Source: Argopecten irradians | Lineage: Eukaryota > Mollusca > Bivalvia > Pectinida > Pectinidae | Assembly: GCF_041381155.1 (NCBI RefSeq) | Contig: NC_091144.1 | Span: 20,841,544-20,905,543, forward strand | Reading direction: 5' to 3' | DNA: 64,000 nt | Shown here: in pieces, positions 15,101-24,103 of the stretch | Layout: every line of letters begins with the position of its first letter | Numbering within the stretch: the first letter of the stretch is position 1 | Notes under the pieces: generated by a model | What the model was told of the DNA's origin: nothing | What the model saw: the letters and a program-made list of their open reading frames with translations, nothing else | Database searches by the model: none | Position numbers and translations under genes: made by a program

Positions 15101-18100
15101 TAAGGAAATATCTATATCACCTAGGTATATACCAAATAATTATAGATTGGTATATTCTGCTGAACCTTTGACTTGTCTTCCCTTTAAGGAAATGTCTATA
15201 TCACCTTGGTGTATATATCACCTAGGTATATACCAAATAATGATAGATTGGTCAATCCTGCTGAACCTTTGACTTGTCTTCCCTTTAAGGAAATGTCTAT
15301 ATCACCTTGGTGTATATATCACCTAGGTATATACCAAATAATCATAGTTTGGTCAATTCTGCTGAACCTTTGACTCAAATGATACATGTGCATGATTAAT
15401 GTGTAACTCAGGTGTATTTAAGTTTGGTAGATCTACCTTTAACCACTAATTCTAATTCAGCTATCATACCCTTACTTTGAAGTAAAACAATGTTTATAGT
15501 TTGTGACATACCAGAGTGTTCGTCACCATGATGTGGACTATAGCATGGCGCAGGTATGTCATCATCAGACAGGTCGCTCATTAAACTACTGGAACTACCC
15601 TCACTGAACAGGGACAGGTCACTAGTGTGAACAGAACTGACTGATAATTCGGACATTTCATCCACTTCACGATTCCACTCAAACTTATATGGACGCTTGG
15701 CTTCTCCATCTTCCTCCTTGGACTGTGCTGTGTTCCGGCCACTAGCATCGTCACCCTCCTTGTAAGTCTGAATGAACCAAAGTCTACGATTTCAGAAAGT
15801 CATTGGAAATTGATAAAGACATGCAAAATCTCTTCAGTCAACTTCACCTGAAAATTGCTTGAATTAAAATCCACTTGAACATGAATTTCAGGTCAAATTG
15901 ACTTGAAAAATATCTATGTGAATACAATTTATTGTTGTGATTTGAAATTCTGGTCAACTTCAGGCTATTCTGATGAATTTCACCTGAAACTGACCCAACA
16001 AAAAACATTTGAAATACAAGACTTGTTCTGCAGGTGATTTTCAAGTCAAATTTAGATCAATTTAAGATCAAGATTAAAAAGTTATTGCATTTTCTTTGAA
16101 CAGAATCTTTATAAAAGACATTTTGACTGTGACATCATAATGTCTTGAAATCAGAGAAATAAGGTGACTGTTAATGGGTTTTTTTTTTGACGTTTACAGT
16201 ATAATTAGAATCATTTCACCTTGAATTTTATTACGATCTGTTCCAGACTTGGAAACAGAAGAGTTCAAAGGTGTCTTCATGGGTGAATAAGATTGAGATT
16301 TTATGAAACCAACTTATTTATTTGTGAACCAAGTGAAAAACAAAAAGAGACAGAGAAGGAAAAACAGACAATATTCTGACAACTTCCTGGATGAAAACTT
16401 ACAAACTGTGTGTCCATACTCTCGCTGTCTGTAGTGGTAAACATGGTCAGATCCTGGGAACTCTCGTCACCAGAGGTCTTCATATCAGATACCACCGACT
16501 CCGTATCTGATTTCTTGACAGGCTTTTCCTCCTTCTTTTTAGGAGTCGGAGGCATGGCCGGTAGAGGTATATCCTCAAGGATATTTTTCTCTTCCTTAAA
16601 CAGAGATGTACTGACTTCTGGTTTAGGAGCTTCTTTAGGAATCGTAGGGGTTTCCTCTGTCCCTGGGGGTGGAGGAGTTTTCGGAATTGGGGGTAAGGGT
16701 GGAAGACTAGGTTTTGGAGGCGTAGGTGTGTCAGCAATGCTAACGTTAAGTGAAACTGATGGTGAGGACATAGCTAGTGGACTCTGTGCCACAGCCGGAC
16801 TGGCACCAAACTGACCAAGCACGCCAGGAATCGGAGGGTTTTTAGAAGTCACTGTTGCGTCACTGCCGGCAGAGGAGGGTGTATCAAAGCCTGGAGGTTT
16901 GGTGTAAATATTTGGCATGGCAAACCCGCCCCAGGGATTTGGCATGTATGGAAATGCCTGTGGAGGCATTCCGTATGGAAGAGGCATGGGCATGGCCATA
17001 GGGAAGTTCATCATTCCTGGAGGGTAGGTGCCTACTGAGGATTGCTGCTGGGGAGGGGTCTGAAGAGGCCACATGTTGGTGGTCTGTGGAAATCCAGCCA
17101 TAATAGGGGGACTACCAAACGGTGTAACAGACTGGGGTAGGAGGGGAGTCGGCTGCTGACTGGTAGGCTGCTGTTGGAAATCTGAAACAGATTTGAACAA
17201 AATATCATCTAAATTTAATTCATCACAAGACTTACAGCAACAACTTCAGGGAATTTTATGATATACATCATCAAAAACTAATGTCTCAACTGGTAGAACT
17301 GTTACATGAACTCTTTACACAGAATCTAATAAAGCATCTGTCTATTTTACTAAGATATAGAGACAGGGAGATGGTGACCTATCTTACTGCTATTTACTGA
17401 ACCTTTTATATTTACCAATGACAGAATGAGAGAATGATAATTTCAATTTCAACAAAATTTTATTTCACTTAAATTGAAAATGGAATGAACAAAAGACAAT
17501 GCCTATATAAGATCTCTCCTTGATAGTGAATGATAATAACACATCCATCTGTTTTACTAACATATTTAAAACTGACCTGGAGGAGGAACACTTAGACTCA
17601 TGAGGCTTTGTAAATTCTGTTTCTGTTGATTTTTCTTCTGCTCCATCCGTTCCTTCCTCTGAACAGGATCGATGTTGAGATGCTTGCATGCCACCTCATC
17701 AATCTTAGGTTTTATCACATGGAAGATCTTTGGGTTGACGACCTGTTCTATCACTCTCTCTACTCCTGTGGCCAGCATTCCAGACCTGTAACACACACAA
17801 CAAACAAGGAATTTAAAGCTCCTTGAAGTCTAACATCTGTAGCGGTATTGTTCTGGGTGGATCATCGGGTTCGAATCCTGGTCTGTTCTATACATTTTCT
17901 CTCATCTCCTGTTACAGAATTGGTGCCCATCTAAATAACCCACGGTCATGGTGTTTGAAAGGGCCTCATATGTGTTCGAGAGCGAAGACTTCAAGAAAGG
18001 AGGGAGGAGTGTAGCGGGATTGGACTTGGTCTACAACGGTGACCAGGTTGCTCAGTCAGTAGAGCACTTGGCTAGTGTTTGGAGGGTCCCGGATTAGAAT

Positions 18101-20915
18101 CCCTGTCTGGCCGATACATTTTCTCCTCTCCTGTTAAACATCAAATCAACTACTTATCCATTATCAGTGTGAAATGTACTAAATGTCAAATGGTTATGCA
18201 TATCTTATCAGTTTGCTTAACAATACACTCCATGATCAATACTGGATTCGGTAATATAAATATTATATAATTTTAAGCAAAGCCTATTTGAGAGAGCAGC
18301 AGTTAATCCATAATTTTGTGTGTTGATTTTTCTTTACTGTTACTAGATAGAGATATGCCAGGTAAATTAGGAGAAAGAGCAATCTCCCCTGACCCATCAG
18401 CCTTATCGATGTTGACATTTGTTCTTATTGCTTATTGTGTGAGCTGACTAACTGTACTGCTAGAAACCATTTATAGAATTATTAATTATAATAATCATAG
18501 CTTTACTGAATTACTAGCATTGAATTTATAACAATAAACAAGATTGAACACGGGATACTTCTACTTTCACTTTCTGCAAAGTACGTAACTGCAGCTACAA
18601 ATTATATCTCAACGTCATTCTCTGTTACCAGGCGGAAAATTCCGAAGCAAATGGTTTTAAGTTAAGATTTAGGACCAAATGTAAATGTTAGATTCAGGTA
18701 AGAATAAATTGGAAGGTAAATCTTGCACTATTGTTTTCATTTTGAAATTTTTCAAAGTATAACTTATTTGTAATCATGCAAGAGTGAGATTTTGTAATCA
18801 CACGAGAGTGTGACTTTGGATACTGTCTTGCGCAACACTGGATCTTGTTTTGACTTCCGGTTTCCGGTTTACGAGAAAGTTTTCCAACTCTACATATATT
18901 GGATGATTTACATAGAATAACGTTACCGAGACACCTCTATCACAAGAGTTCCCTACGCTCTCTAATATTGTCCTCTAACAAGTCAATGTCCTTGAAATTT
19001 GTTTGGAGGATGCGGTGACATCTTTGTTGATAAATAGTAGTGGTGTTCCAATTAATCGAGTTCGTCGAGTATCGTTGGTTCAAGGTGTTTGATCAATTAA
19101 TCGAGTAAGAAATCTGTAATTGAGTTTCTTCGGAATTTTACGAGACCATGATAAACCATGGTATGAAGTTAGCTGATCAGTAAAACATGCAAAAAAATCA
19201 CAGCTAACTTGTTAAAATCTTTATATATATATATATCTATAAAAATTTGTTCAGATGAGCATGATTTGTGAAGAAAATAAGCGACATTAAACATGACAGC
19301 ACAGAAGAGGCCTTGCGATCATAAGCCTTTGAAGGATTTTTTTTTATATTAGACATCAAGGAATAAAATAATCAATTTTAATCCATCATTGATTGGTTAA
19401 ATAAAACTGATGACAGACCACGAAATTTCAACCAATTCCCAACACTAATAAATGGTTTTCCAAGTCTAACTTAAACAATTGTAATGCAAAGACACCAAAA
19501 TTGAGTTAATAATGTACATATAAGCATTAAACTGTTTTCCTATTGAATGTCATCCTCAATATTCCATGGGTTACTATTACTGACGTTATATCCACCCCTT
19601 GACTATCTCATAGTAAAACTGGAGACAAGAGAACAGAACAGGTAATTTAGTCCTTTAATGTGCATCAAAAGAATAGTATAAAAGTACACTGTGGTTGACT
19701 GTGTGGCTTCGAAGTTGGGCATCACTCTCTCTGTAGTCTTCAAAGGAAGTCTTTGCAGGCCCGATTTTTTCTCATGAACTGCATTCAGTTTTACTATGAA
19801 ATAGTCCATGGTTGTATATAACATCAGTAATAGTAACTCCTGGAGTATTGAGGATGATGGAATCTATGGTCTATATATAGATACCAGAACTTTGATGACA
19901 ATCATCTCATAACGTTCTAGTGTGCATTATGGAGACTGTCTGCAAAGCTCTGGAATCTATACTGTATATATATGCCTAATTAACACAAAAACTAACTGTA
20001 TATATATGCCTAATTAACACAAAAACTAACATAAAATAATTTATTTAGCCTTTGGTGCATGCACGATCATTACTTCAAACTATTCCGTCTTTGCATGTTA
20101 CAGAGTTAGTTCCCTTGTGGGTAGGTATCGATTGTTACGTCATTATTTTGTGAGCGCAATTCATGTCGTTTTCGCCGAAATGAATGACATTACGCTCACA
20201 AACATGTGACGTCACAATCGATACCTACCCGCAAGGGTAGATAACTCTGTAATATGCAAATACAGAATATAAGATATATAGTGTCACAGAATTTTTTTGG
20301 GATGCAATTAATTATTTTTCATATTTTTAATTTTTTCGCAATTATTTGAATATTTTATTTACATAGTATATTTCAATTTAGTGACAGTTAAAAAACAACA
20401 AACGAAATAATGGATTAACTGCTGTGCTCTCAGATAGGCTTTGTCTAAAATTATATTACTACTGTATCTAATTGTTTTGGATAACTACTGGTTGATCTGG
20501 CGTCGCAAGCTGTCTCTGAGATGGTTCTTGTTGAGGTTTGGACTCCATACTTGGCGTGTCAAGAAGCGTGATACATAACCCTCTACTCTTTGTCGCAGAT
20601 TCTGGAAGGCAGGCTGAAATAAACAATATAATTTACTGTCATTAGAATAATCAAAAGCCAAACATTATTTGCACATTACCTAAATAACAGCGACATTGTA
20701 CAAATAGTTTTGCCATAAATGTATAAAATTCCAACATAAACACGATATACTGCCGCAATTTATTAAGTATATAGGATGTATACCTTTGTGTCAACATCGG
20801 CCAAGCATTCTTTACGAAACTGATCAAAGAGTCCTTCTGATTTTAGCTTGTCGAGGATGTCACGTACGACCTTTGGGTCAGCTTCAGTATCGTTTCCAGT
20901 TTTCTTCGTCGACAT
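5108..20915 (-). CDS. BOD1L1: BOD1L1-like protein (BOD1/Shg1 domain), complete, 13 exons
   Basis: Joined CDS: 20915-20784, 20613-20489, 17785-17577, 17181-16403, 15767-15512, 15008-14563, 13937-13778, 13425-13263, 12534-12257, 11186-10892, 10409-10323, 7589-7077, 6140-5108. This is 4,476 nt, or 1,491 residues plus stop. All introns are GT-AG and phases match throughout. The ATG at 20915 is the first in frame; the frame above it opens only with a GTG. Residues 15-125 match the BOD1/Shg1 fold, with motifs GLFDQFRKECLADVDTK, NLRQRVEGYV and VERVIEQVVNPK. A Pro/Gln/Gly-rich segment follows, then acidic Ser-rich blocks, a Lys/Arg/Glu helical segment (about 650-757) with the basic cluster KKRKK, and an Arg/Ser/Pro tail. 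In the family, BOD1L1 protects stalled replication forks, and Shg1-type proteins belong to SET1/COMPASS complexes. Vertebrate BOD1L1 is much longer (about 3,000 residues), so this is a compact form. A BOD1L1 ortholog is more likely than BOD1, which is under 200 residues. Confidence 0.9.
6325..6606 (+). repeat. Possible 3' end of a retroposed element
   Basis: The stretch ends with AATAAA (6577-6582) and an A run (6597-6606), as at a retrotransposon or processed-transcript 3' end. A poly-T tract (6296-6317) precedes it. The flanking 40 bp, including GACATCTAAATA and CACATTTATAGTGAAACC, occur on both sides, so a local duplication accompanied the insertion. Confidence 0.3.
7077..7589 (-). CDS. 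BOD1L1: BOD1L1 exon 12: Ser-rich segment and FGEA repeat
   Basis: Begins STDTEKPSSKRYDTSDLY and runs through Ser-rich and Arg/Ser sequence. It then contains two related short blocks, VDFGEAARLAKSS and VDFGEAERWVQQQ, which look like a duplicated amphipathic helix. Donor AAAG|GTAGGA, phase 2. Confidence 0.88.
7700..7775 (-). repeat. tRNA-derived SINE fragment
   Basis: On the minus strand the stretch has an A-box-like CCAGTTAAGTG and a B-box-like GAGTTTGATTCC at tRNA spacing. It lies in the BOD1L1 intron between exons 12 and 11. It is degenerate and not a functional tRNA. Confidence 0.45.
7779..10050. repeat. 157-bp satellite array inside an interspersed element
   Basis: From about 7885 to 9990 a unit of 157 bp is repeated about 13 times; a landmark in each copy is ACTCTATGACTAGTAGCGAT. 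Variant units recur every 785 bp (5 x 157), for example GGACAAGTAGTGATTTATAG at about 8956 and 9741. This shows a five-unit higher-order repeat. The array is bracketed by AAGAGGCCCAGAGGGCCT on the left and a GGACGCCGGACGCCG-type stretch followed by ATAAGCTCAC on the right. I associate these with a mobile element common in bivalves that carries core repeats of about 160 bp; the family name is not verified. Open frames of 60-136 codons here are satellite artefacts. Confidence 0.85.
10323..10409 (-). CDS. BOD1L1: BOD1L1 exon 11: short RGKRGR exon
   Basis: An 87-nt exon encoding QSSVDTDTRGKRGRAH and on to EDMPSN. Acceptor TTTCACAG|G and donor CAA|GTAAGT (phase 2) are both strong. It is the only exon that links the phase of exon 10 to exon 12, and its small basic cluster resembles an AT-hook-like GRP/RGR motif only loosely. 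Confidence 0.8.
10892..11186 (-). CDS. BOD1L1: BOD1L1 exon 10: acidic to Ser-rich segment with KRKR
   Basis: Acceptor ATTACAG|TG completes Val, then DLEESFESPATPTQDE. A Ser/Thr-rich region with SKISDDIVSSSSG follows. The exon ends RRSGKRKRSDSGQ, a second NLS-like cluster. Donor AAAG|GTAAAG, phase 2. Confidence 0.87.
11386..12035 (-). mobile_element. Tc1/mariner-like element with transposase remnant
   Basis: Near-perfect TIRs (ACAGGGTGTCCCAAAAAACA and its complement at 12012-12034) are bounded by TA on both sides, the target duplication of the IS630-Tc1-mariner superfamily. On the minus strand, 11745-11609, a remnant frame contains RYAVHLKEADLQ and then RIHHVIEKKGGHI before a stop. That resembles the C-terminal end of mariner-type transposases. 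The rest of the transposase is missing, so the element is a 650-bp non-autonomous copy in the BOD1L1 intron between exons 10 and 9. Confidence 0.7.
12257..12534 (-). CDS. BOD1L1: BOD1L1 exon 9: acidic segment with heptad repeat
   Basis: Begins YTSDEFTSIY. An acidic Val/Glu-rich block is followed by three tandem copies of TSQGQEV-type heptapeptides, encoded by 21-bp DNA repeats (about 12290-12360). The exon ends RKTNTDT. Donor ACAG|GTTTGT, phase 1. Confidence 0.85.
12640..12800 (-). repeat. tRNA-derived SINE
   Basis: The minus strand shows an A box (GTGGTTAAGG) and a B box (GAGTTCAAAACCC) at tRNA-like spacing, followed by unrelated sequence, as in a SINE head. It lies in the BOD1L1 intron between exons 9 and 8. 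Confidence 0.5.
13263..13425 (-). CDS. BOD1L1: BOD1L1 exon 8: charged helix with NLS-like cluster
   Basis: Begins DVSKEEADVSVD after TTCCAG. It carries PEKKRKKTKAEL, a likely nuclear localisation signal, and a Lys/Glu helix ending RRQRTRTRR. Donor GGAG|GTACAT, phase 2. Confidence 0.85.
13778..13937 (-). CDS. BOD1L1: BOD1L1 exon 7: charged helical segment
   Basis: Starts AREKEERYVQRLQRR after CCGAAG and is almost entirely Arg/Glu/Lys, suggesting a single long helix or coiled coil. Donor CAAG|GTAATA, phase 1. The pyrimidine tract at the acceptor is weak, but the phase agrees on both sides. Confidence 0.82.
14563..15008 (-). CDS. BOD1L1: BOD1L1 exon 6: Thr/Pro/Glu-rich segment
   Basis: Acceptor TTTCAG|AT completes Asp, then DEDQMDVEMKE. 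Thr/Pro/Val-rich low complexity follows. The exon ends with RRLISLQYNYSDSDDEE and a basic helix. Donor ATT|GTAAGT, phase 0. Confidence 0.88.
15090..15375. repeat. 101-bp tandem repeat, about 3 copies
   Basis: Copies share CTTTGACTTGTCTTCC and TATCACCTAGGTATATACC at a spacing of about 101 bp. It is intronic (BOD1L1 intron 5). Confidence 0.8.
15512..15767 (-). CDS. BOD1L1: BOD1L1 exon 5: YKFEWN and Ser/Asp-rich segment
   Basis: Opens TYKEGDDASG after CATTCAG and contains RPYKFEWNREVDE, a short hydrophobic block that looks structured amid low complexity. It then runs through SDLSDDDIPAPCYSP. Donor TCTG|GTATGT, phase 1. The reading frame would stay open beyond the donor, so the end rests on the splice site and on phase agreement with exon 6. 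Confidence 0.82.
16403..17181 (-). CDS. BOD1L1: BOD1L1 exon 4: Pro/Gln/Gly-rich low-complexity segment
   Basis: Residues about 156-415. A Gln/Pro-rich start is followed by Met/Pro/Phe/Gly-rich sequence, a run of PPxPP motifs (PPLPPIPKTPPPPG) and an acidic Ser/Thr end (TTTDSESMDTQF). It is probably disordered. Donor TTT|GTAAGT, phase 0. Confidence 0.88.
17577..17785 (-). CDS. BOD1L1: BOD1L1 exon 3: end of the Shg1 domain
   Basis: Acceptor TTACAG|G completes a Gln codon, then SGMLATGVERVIEQVVNPK, the last conserved block of the BOD1 domain. A Lys/Gln-rich helix follows (ERMEQKKNQQKQ). Donor CCAG|GTCAGT, phase 1. Confidence 0.92.
17838..18135 (+). repeat. Tandem tRNA-derived SINE pair
   Basis: Two related segments each carry a B box (GGGTTCGAATCC at about 17869; GGATTAGAATCCC at about 18092) followed by the same tail, ACATTTTCTC and TCTCCTGTTA. 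The second also has an A box (TTGCTCAGTCAGTAGAGC). Both lie in BOD1L1 intron 2 on the strand opposite the gene. Confidence 0.55.
19036..19448. mobile_element. Degenerate TIR element
   Basis: The left end TAGTGGTGTTCCAATTAAT and the right end ACCAATTCCCAACACTA are imperfect inverted repeats, resembling hAT-type termini. No coding sequence is present. The call is weak because the ends match only partly. Confidence 0.25.
19549..19862. mobile_element. Foldback element, family A, copy 1
   Basis: Long imperfect inverted repeats form the ends (ATCCTCAATATTCC near 19553 against GGAGTATTGAGGATGAT at 19842). They include CTATCTCATAGTAAAACTGG on the left. The same inner motif occurs in the related element at 21569-21993. 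Confidence 0.6.
20010..20345 (-). mobile_element. MITE remnant split by a foldback insertion
   Basis: The flanks (20010-20088 and 20262-20345) match, in reverse, the right half of the MITE at 39003-39204. Shared words are GCATGCACCAAAGGC and ATTAATTGCATCCC. The two flanks are contiguous in the other copy, so 20090-20260 is an insertion. Confidence 0.6.
20090..20260. mobile_element. Palindromic foldback insertion
   Basis: Arms of about 75 bp with over 85 percent symmetry are visible: GTGGGTAGGTATCGATTG on the left against CAATCGATACCTACCCGC on the right. TTGCATGTTACAGAG pairs with CTCTGTAATATGCAA at the outside. The loop contains GTTTTCGCC. It is non-coding. Confidence 0.75.
20489..20613 (-). 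CDS. BOD1L1: BOD1L1 exon 2: middle of the Shg1 domain
   Basis: Starts after TTTCAG with PAFQNLRQRVEGYV and runs through TWSP-like VWSPNLNKNHLRDSLR. The donor AACCA|GTAGTT (phase 2) avoids an in-frame TAG two bases later. No ATG-initiated frame of useful length exists, so this exon is easily missed. Confidence 0.9.
20784..20915 (-). CDS. BOD1L1: BOD1L1 exon 1: start of the Shg1 domain
   Basis: Encodes residues 1-44, beginning MSTKKTG and ending DVDTK. The donor is CACAAAG|GTATAC, phase 0. The GLFDQFRKECLADVDTK block is the hallmark of the BOD1 family and identifies the gene. Confidence 0.92.
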
Positions 20916-21006
20916 TGTTGACGAGGTTACACAACCCCCGGGGTTCACTTTTAAAAATGAATCTCAATTGTGTGAAAAACGCGCATCTTAGCAGGACATT
21001 GTTCAC

Positions 21007-21040
21007 GTCCAATGGAGGACGCCATTTTGGTTCCGGTTAC
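21007..21040 (-). promoter_or_regulatory. Likely BOD1L1 core promoter
   Basis: About 100 bp upstream of the BOD1L1 ATG, the minus strand reads CCGGAACCAAAATGGCG, an ETS-like core next to a YY1-like AAAATGGCG. A reversed CCAAT (ATTGG) follows. YY1 elements around AANATGGCGGC often mark transcription starts of housekeeping genes in animals. The position fits a short 5' UTR. No TATA box is evident. Confidence 0.45.
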
Positions 21041-21568
21041 AATATTAGGCGCATTCGATTATGCTGTATTGATGACAGGGGACGCAACTCTGTTATATCT
21101 GGCCACAATCGCGATTGTTCTGGCTACAGTCGGGAAAACAATAGGAAAACGGTGACCCGATCCCAGTTTCATCAACATGGAGGCACTAAATAAATAAAAA
21201 GGATCAAAATGGAAATTAAGATATGAAAGCGTAAAACATATGTCAGGAATTCAAAAACTTTATAAAGCTTAAATTTGTGATGTTATTTCAGTACATGTAT
21301 GGTTTACGCTGTTTCTAATAAAAAGCGTTCGAAAGCAAGTTGTTCAAAGACTTGTTACAAATTTAATACCTGTCAACACCAGGTTTAAAGTAAAGCATGT
21401 TATCGTTATAGTCGGTTCACACATCTACATATATATCTATATACTTTGTCCAAATGAGTGACCTTCGCCGACCTTCATTAATGAACCCTAAAAAAGACAT
21501 CGTCCACATGCACAAAGAGTACACATCTCCATAATCCGAAATATTTATCACTGGTCATCTATCATATT

Positions 21569-21993
21569 TTGGTCCAACCTCGATACTTCAAGGGTTCCGA
21601 TCACTTACGATCTCTATGCCCTTGGACTATCTCATAGTTAAATTGGAGGCAGTTCAATGGAAAACATTTGACCAATTACAGGCCAGCAAAGATTTCCTTT
21701 GAAGACTATGCAGAGAGCGACGCCCAACTTCAAAGCCACGCAGTCGACAACAGTGTTCCGTTATAGATCTACGTCTCTTTTAATGTACATCAAAGGACTA
21801 AATTATGAAAGGCCGTTCATGTCAGAAACGAGATAATTTAACGCGTTAACATTTAACGCATTAAACATTCTTTTAACGCGTTAAAAGTAAATTACCTGTT
21901 CTGTTCTGTTGCCTCTGATTTTACTATGAGATAGTCCAGGGGTGAAGAGATCGTAAGTGATCGGAACCCCTGGAGTGTAGAGGATGATTTTGG
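21569..21993. mobile_element. Foldback element, family A, copy 2
   Basis: Inverted ends share GGTTCCGATCACTTACGATC and TGGACTATCTCATAGT. The interior has the 12-bp palindrome TTAACGCGTTAA-type words (21838-21890). It is related to 19549-19862. Confidence 0.65.
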
Positions 21994-22022
21994 TCTTTAT
22001 GCCAGATTTTCAACTTGTGTAT

Positions 22023-22429
22023 TTAAAGGGCCACTACCTTTCCGAAACGGCTTTTGATTTTTAAAATAGGAATGTAAAACGAGATCAATAATTTTGTAGG
22101 GTCGCAGAAGTTATTAACTATACGTTTACTAGCAAACTTATCATCGCCTTCATAACTGTTTAATTAGAATAAATAAAATGTTAATTTTCATAACGCGAGT
22201 CGTTTTATGTTTCCCGCCGTCGTCCTGAATGCCGCGCGGTAGTTGACTATCACTGCGCCAAACGACAAAACAGCGAAATGAATCTCCGCTGTTATCGTAC
22301 ATTAGACAGGAAATCTTGCATATTTTTGGTGTTGTAACCTCATCTTAGCCATCGATATATATTTTCTTTTGTTATTAATGTTTTTAAGAAACCTTTAAAT
22401 TTTGCTCCGGAAAGGTAGTGGGCCTTTAA
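22023..22429. mobile_element. TTAA-flanked MITE, copy 1
   Basis: TIR AAGGGCCACTACCTTTCCG is matched by CGGAAAGGTAGTGGGCCT at the right end. TTAA lies at both outer edges, the target duplication of piggyBac-type and some other superfamilies. About 400 bp, non-coding. Other copies are at 22907-23312 (opposite orientation) and 54694-55061. Confidence 0.7.
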
Positions 22430-22906
22430 CTGTCAACTTTGTTGAATTCCTTTACAAAATCCAACCACTCTGAAGACGTTGGCATTACAGTTAGTTTCAG
22501 TAAGTACATCATTTACTTGTAACATGCTACTCAGCAATGTTATCAATCGTTACCCAAAGACAGTTTCAAATCAACGTTACTTTTAATTTGGGTATGGTTT
22601 TCGTTTTTGATGGTGTAAACAGACTATCTGGATTATAACCGATAACTTAGTATCATCGGTGTGTGAAAATGGTAACATTAAAGAAAAGGCGCAAACTAAG
22701 CATCAATGATTACGGACTATTCAATGTGGTAAAGAGACGAAATCGTCTAACTAACGGACCGAAGCCAGGTAGGTAGACTAGCGTTTACGTGTGGTACGAT
22801 CTATTGATAATGAACGACTACACGGGGTATTTTATTAAAAGTTGACGAAACGACTTGGAATACTACGTACTACATGTCTCTGTAGATGCAGTATTGATTT
22901 TAAGCC

Positions 22907-23312
22907 TTAAAGGCCCACTACCTTTCCGGTGCAAAATTTAAAGGTTTCTTGAAAACATCAATAACATAAGAACATACATATCGATGGCATAAGATGAGGT
23001 AACAACACCAAACATATGCAAAATTTTCTGCGTAATTTATGATAACTGTGGAGATTTATTTCGCTGTCTTGCCGTCTGCCGCAGTGATATTAAACTACCG
23101 GACGGTATTTAGGACGACGGCGGGAAACATAAGACGACCCGCGTTATGAAAATTGACGTTTTATTTATTTGAATTATATTGTTCAGTAGATGATGATAAG
23201 TGTAGTATTAACAGTAAATTAATAACTTTTGCGACTCTACAAAATCATCGATCTCGTTTTACATTTCCATTTTAAAAATGAAAAGCCGTTTCAGAAAAGT
23301 AGTGGGCCTTTA
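22907..23312. mobile_element. TTAA-flanked MITE, copy 2
   Basis: Same family as the element at 22023: TTAA, AAGGCCCACTACCTTTCCG, an interior with GACGACGGCGGGAAACATAA, then AGTGGGCCT and TTAA. It is oriented opposite to copy 1. Confidence 0.7.
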
Positions 23313-23887
23313 ACACGTCCAAGGACAGGTTGGGATCTGTTGAGTTTCGGTGTCAATAATTGACATGCTAAATTGATTTTTGGACCGTCAAGTTTACAAA
23401 ATCCCGTCTTGGGGTCCAGAACACTCATTTCAAGTTTGACAAGGTCGCAAGTAAGATCAACCCGATAGTATATCTTCGACATGAATTTTGAGAAGAATTT
23501 TACAGAGGAAGTTTCAGAAAACATTTTTTATCATGCACGTCTTTTATAGTACCGTACTAGTTCCTGTCAGTTAGAATCATACATATTTCAAACAGAAACG
23601 GTATACATATCAGGAGTTTTATAAACAAACCTCTCAAAGAAACGACTCGAGGTTGATAAGATGGTTGTCTTTTCCCCTATTGTCTCTCTCTGATTCCACG
23701 GTGTAAGTGATTCACTAACATCATCATCTTCGCTTCCCAAAGACTGCAATACGGTAAGACCCCATTTTTTAATATGAAGGTAGTGGATTGTAACCCTTGG
23801 TTAGCGAAGATTTAACATCAGGAGAAAGTCAGTTTATGTTTTCGAAACTTCATCCATTTTAGTAGTGTTTGTTACAACGACAAGCAT

Positions 23888-24000
23888 AGTCCGCTAAACC
23901 TCCCTATATTATAAGGCCTTTTTTTCCCTAATATATATATATAGGCCTATTAGGCAAACATTTTTTTAAAGTCTAATAATATAGGCAGGTTTAGCGGACT
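23888..24000. mobile_element. Palindromic MITE, 9-bp target duplication
   Basis: Termini TAGTCCGCTAAACCT and AGGTTTAGCGGACTA are perfect complements. CGACAAGCA stands on both outer sides, a 9-bp duplication typical of Mutator-like elements. The interior is AT-rich. A second copy is at 26445-26584. Confidence 0.7.
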
Positions 24001-24103
24001 ACGACAAGCAATGGAGAAATAGGAAAAGCGGTTTGATCAGGCCATCTACTCTCTAGTGACCGTAGCTAACTTTTGTTCGTGAAATGTTTACAATTTACGA
24101 ATC

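Noticed and set aside
18040-18110. Possible tRNA gene
   Set aside because: A and B boxes are present, but no cloverleaf with paired acceptor ends was found, and a shared SINE tail follows.
20916-20948. Extended BOD1L1 start
   Set aside because: The upstream extension begins with GTG, not ATG; the first ATG at 20915 is preferred.
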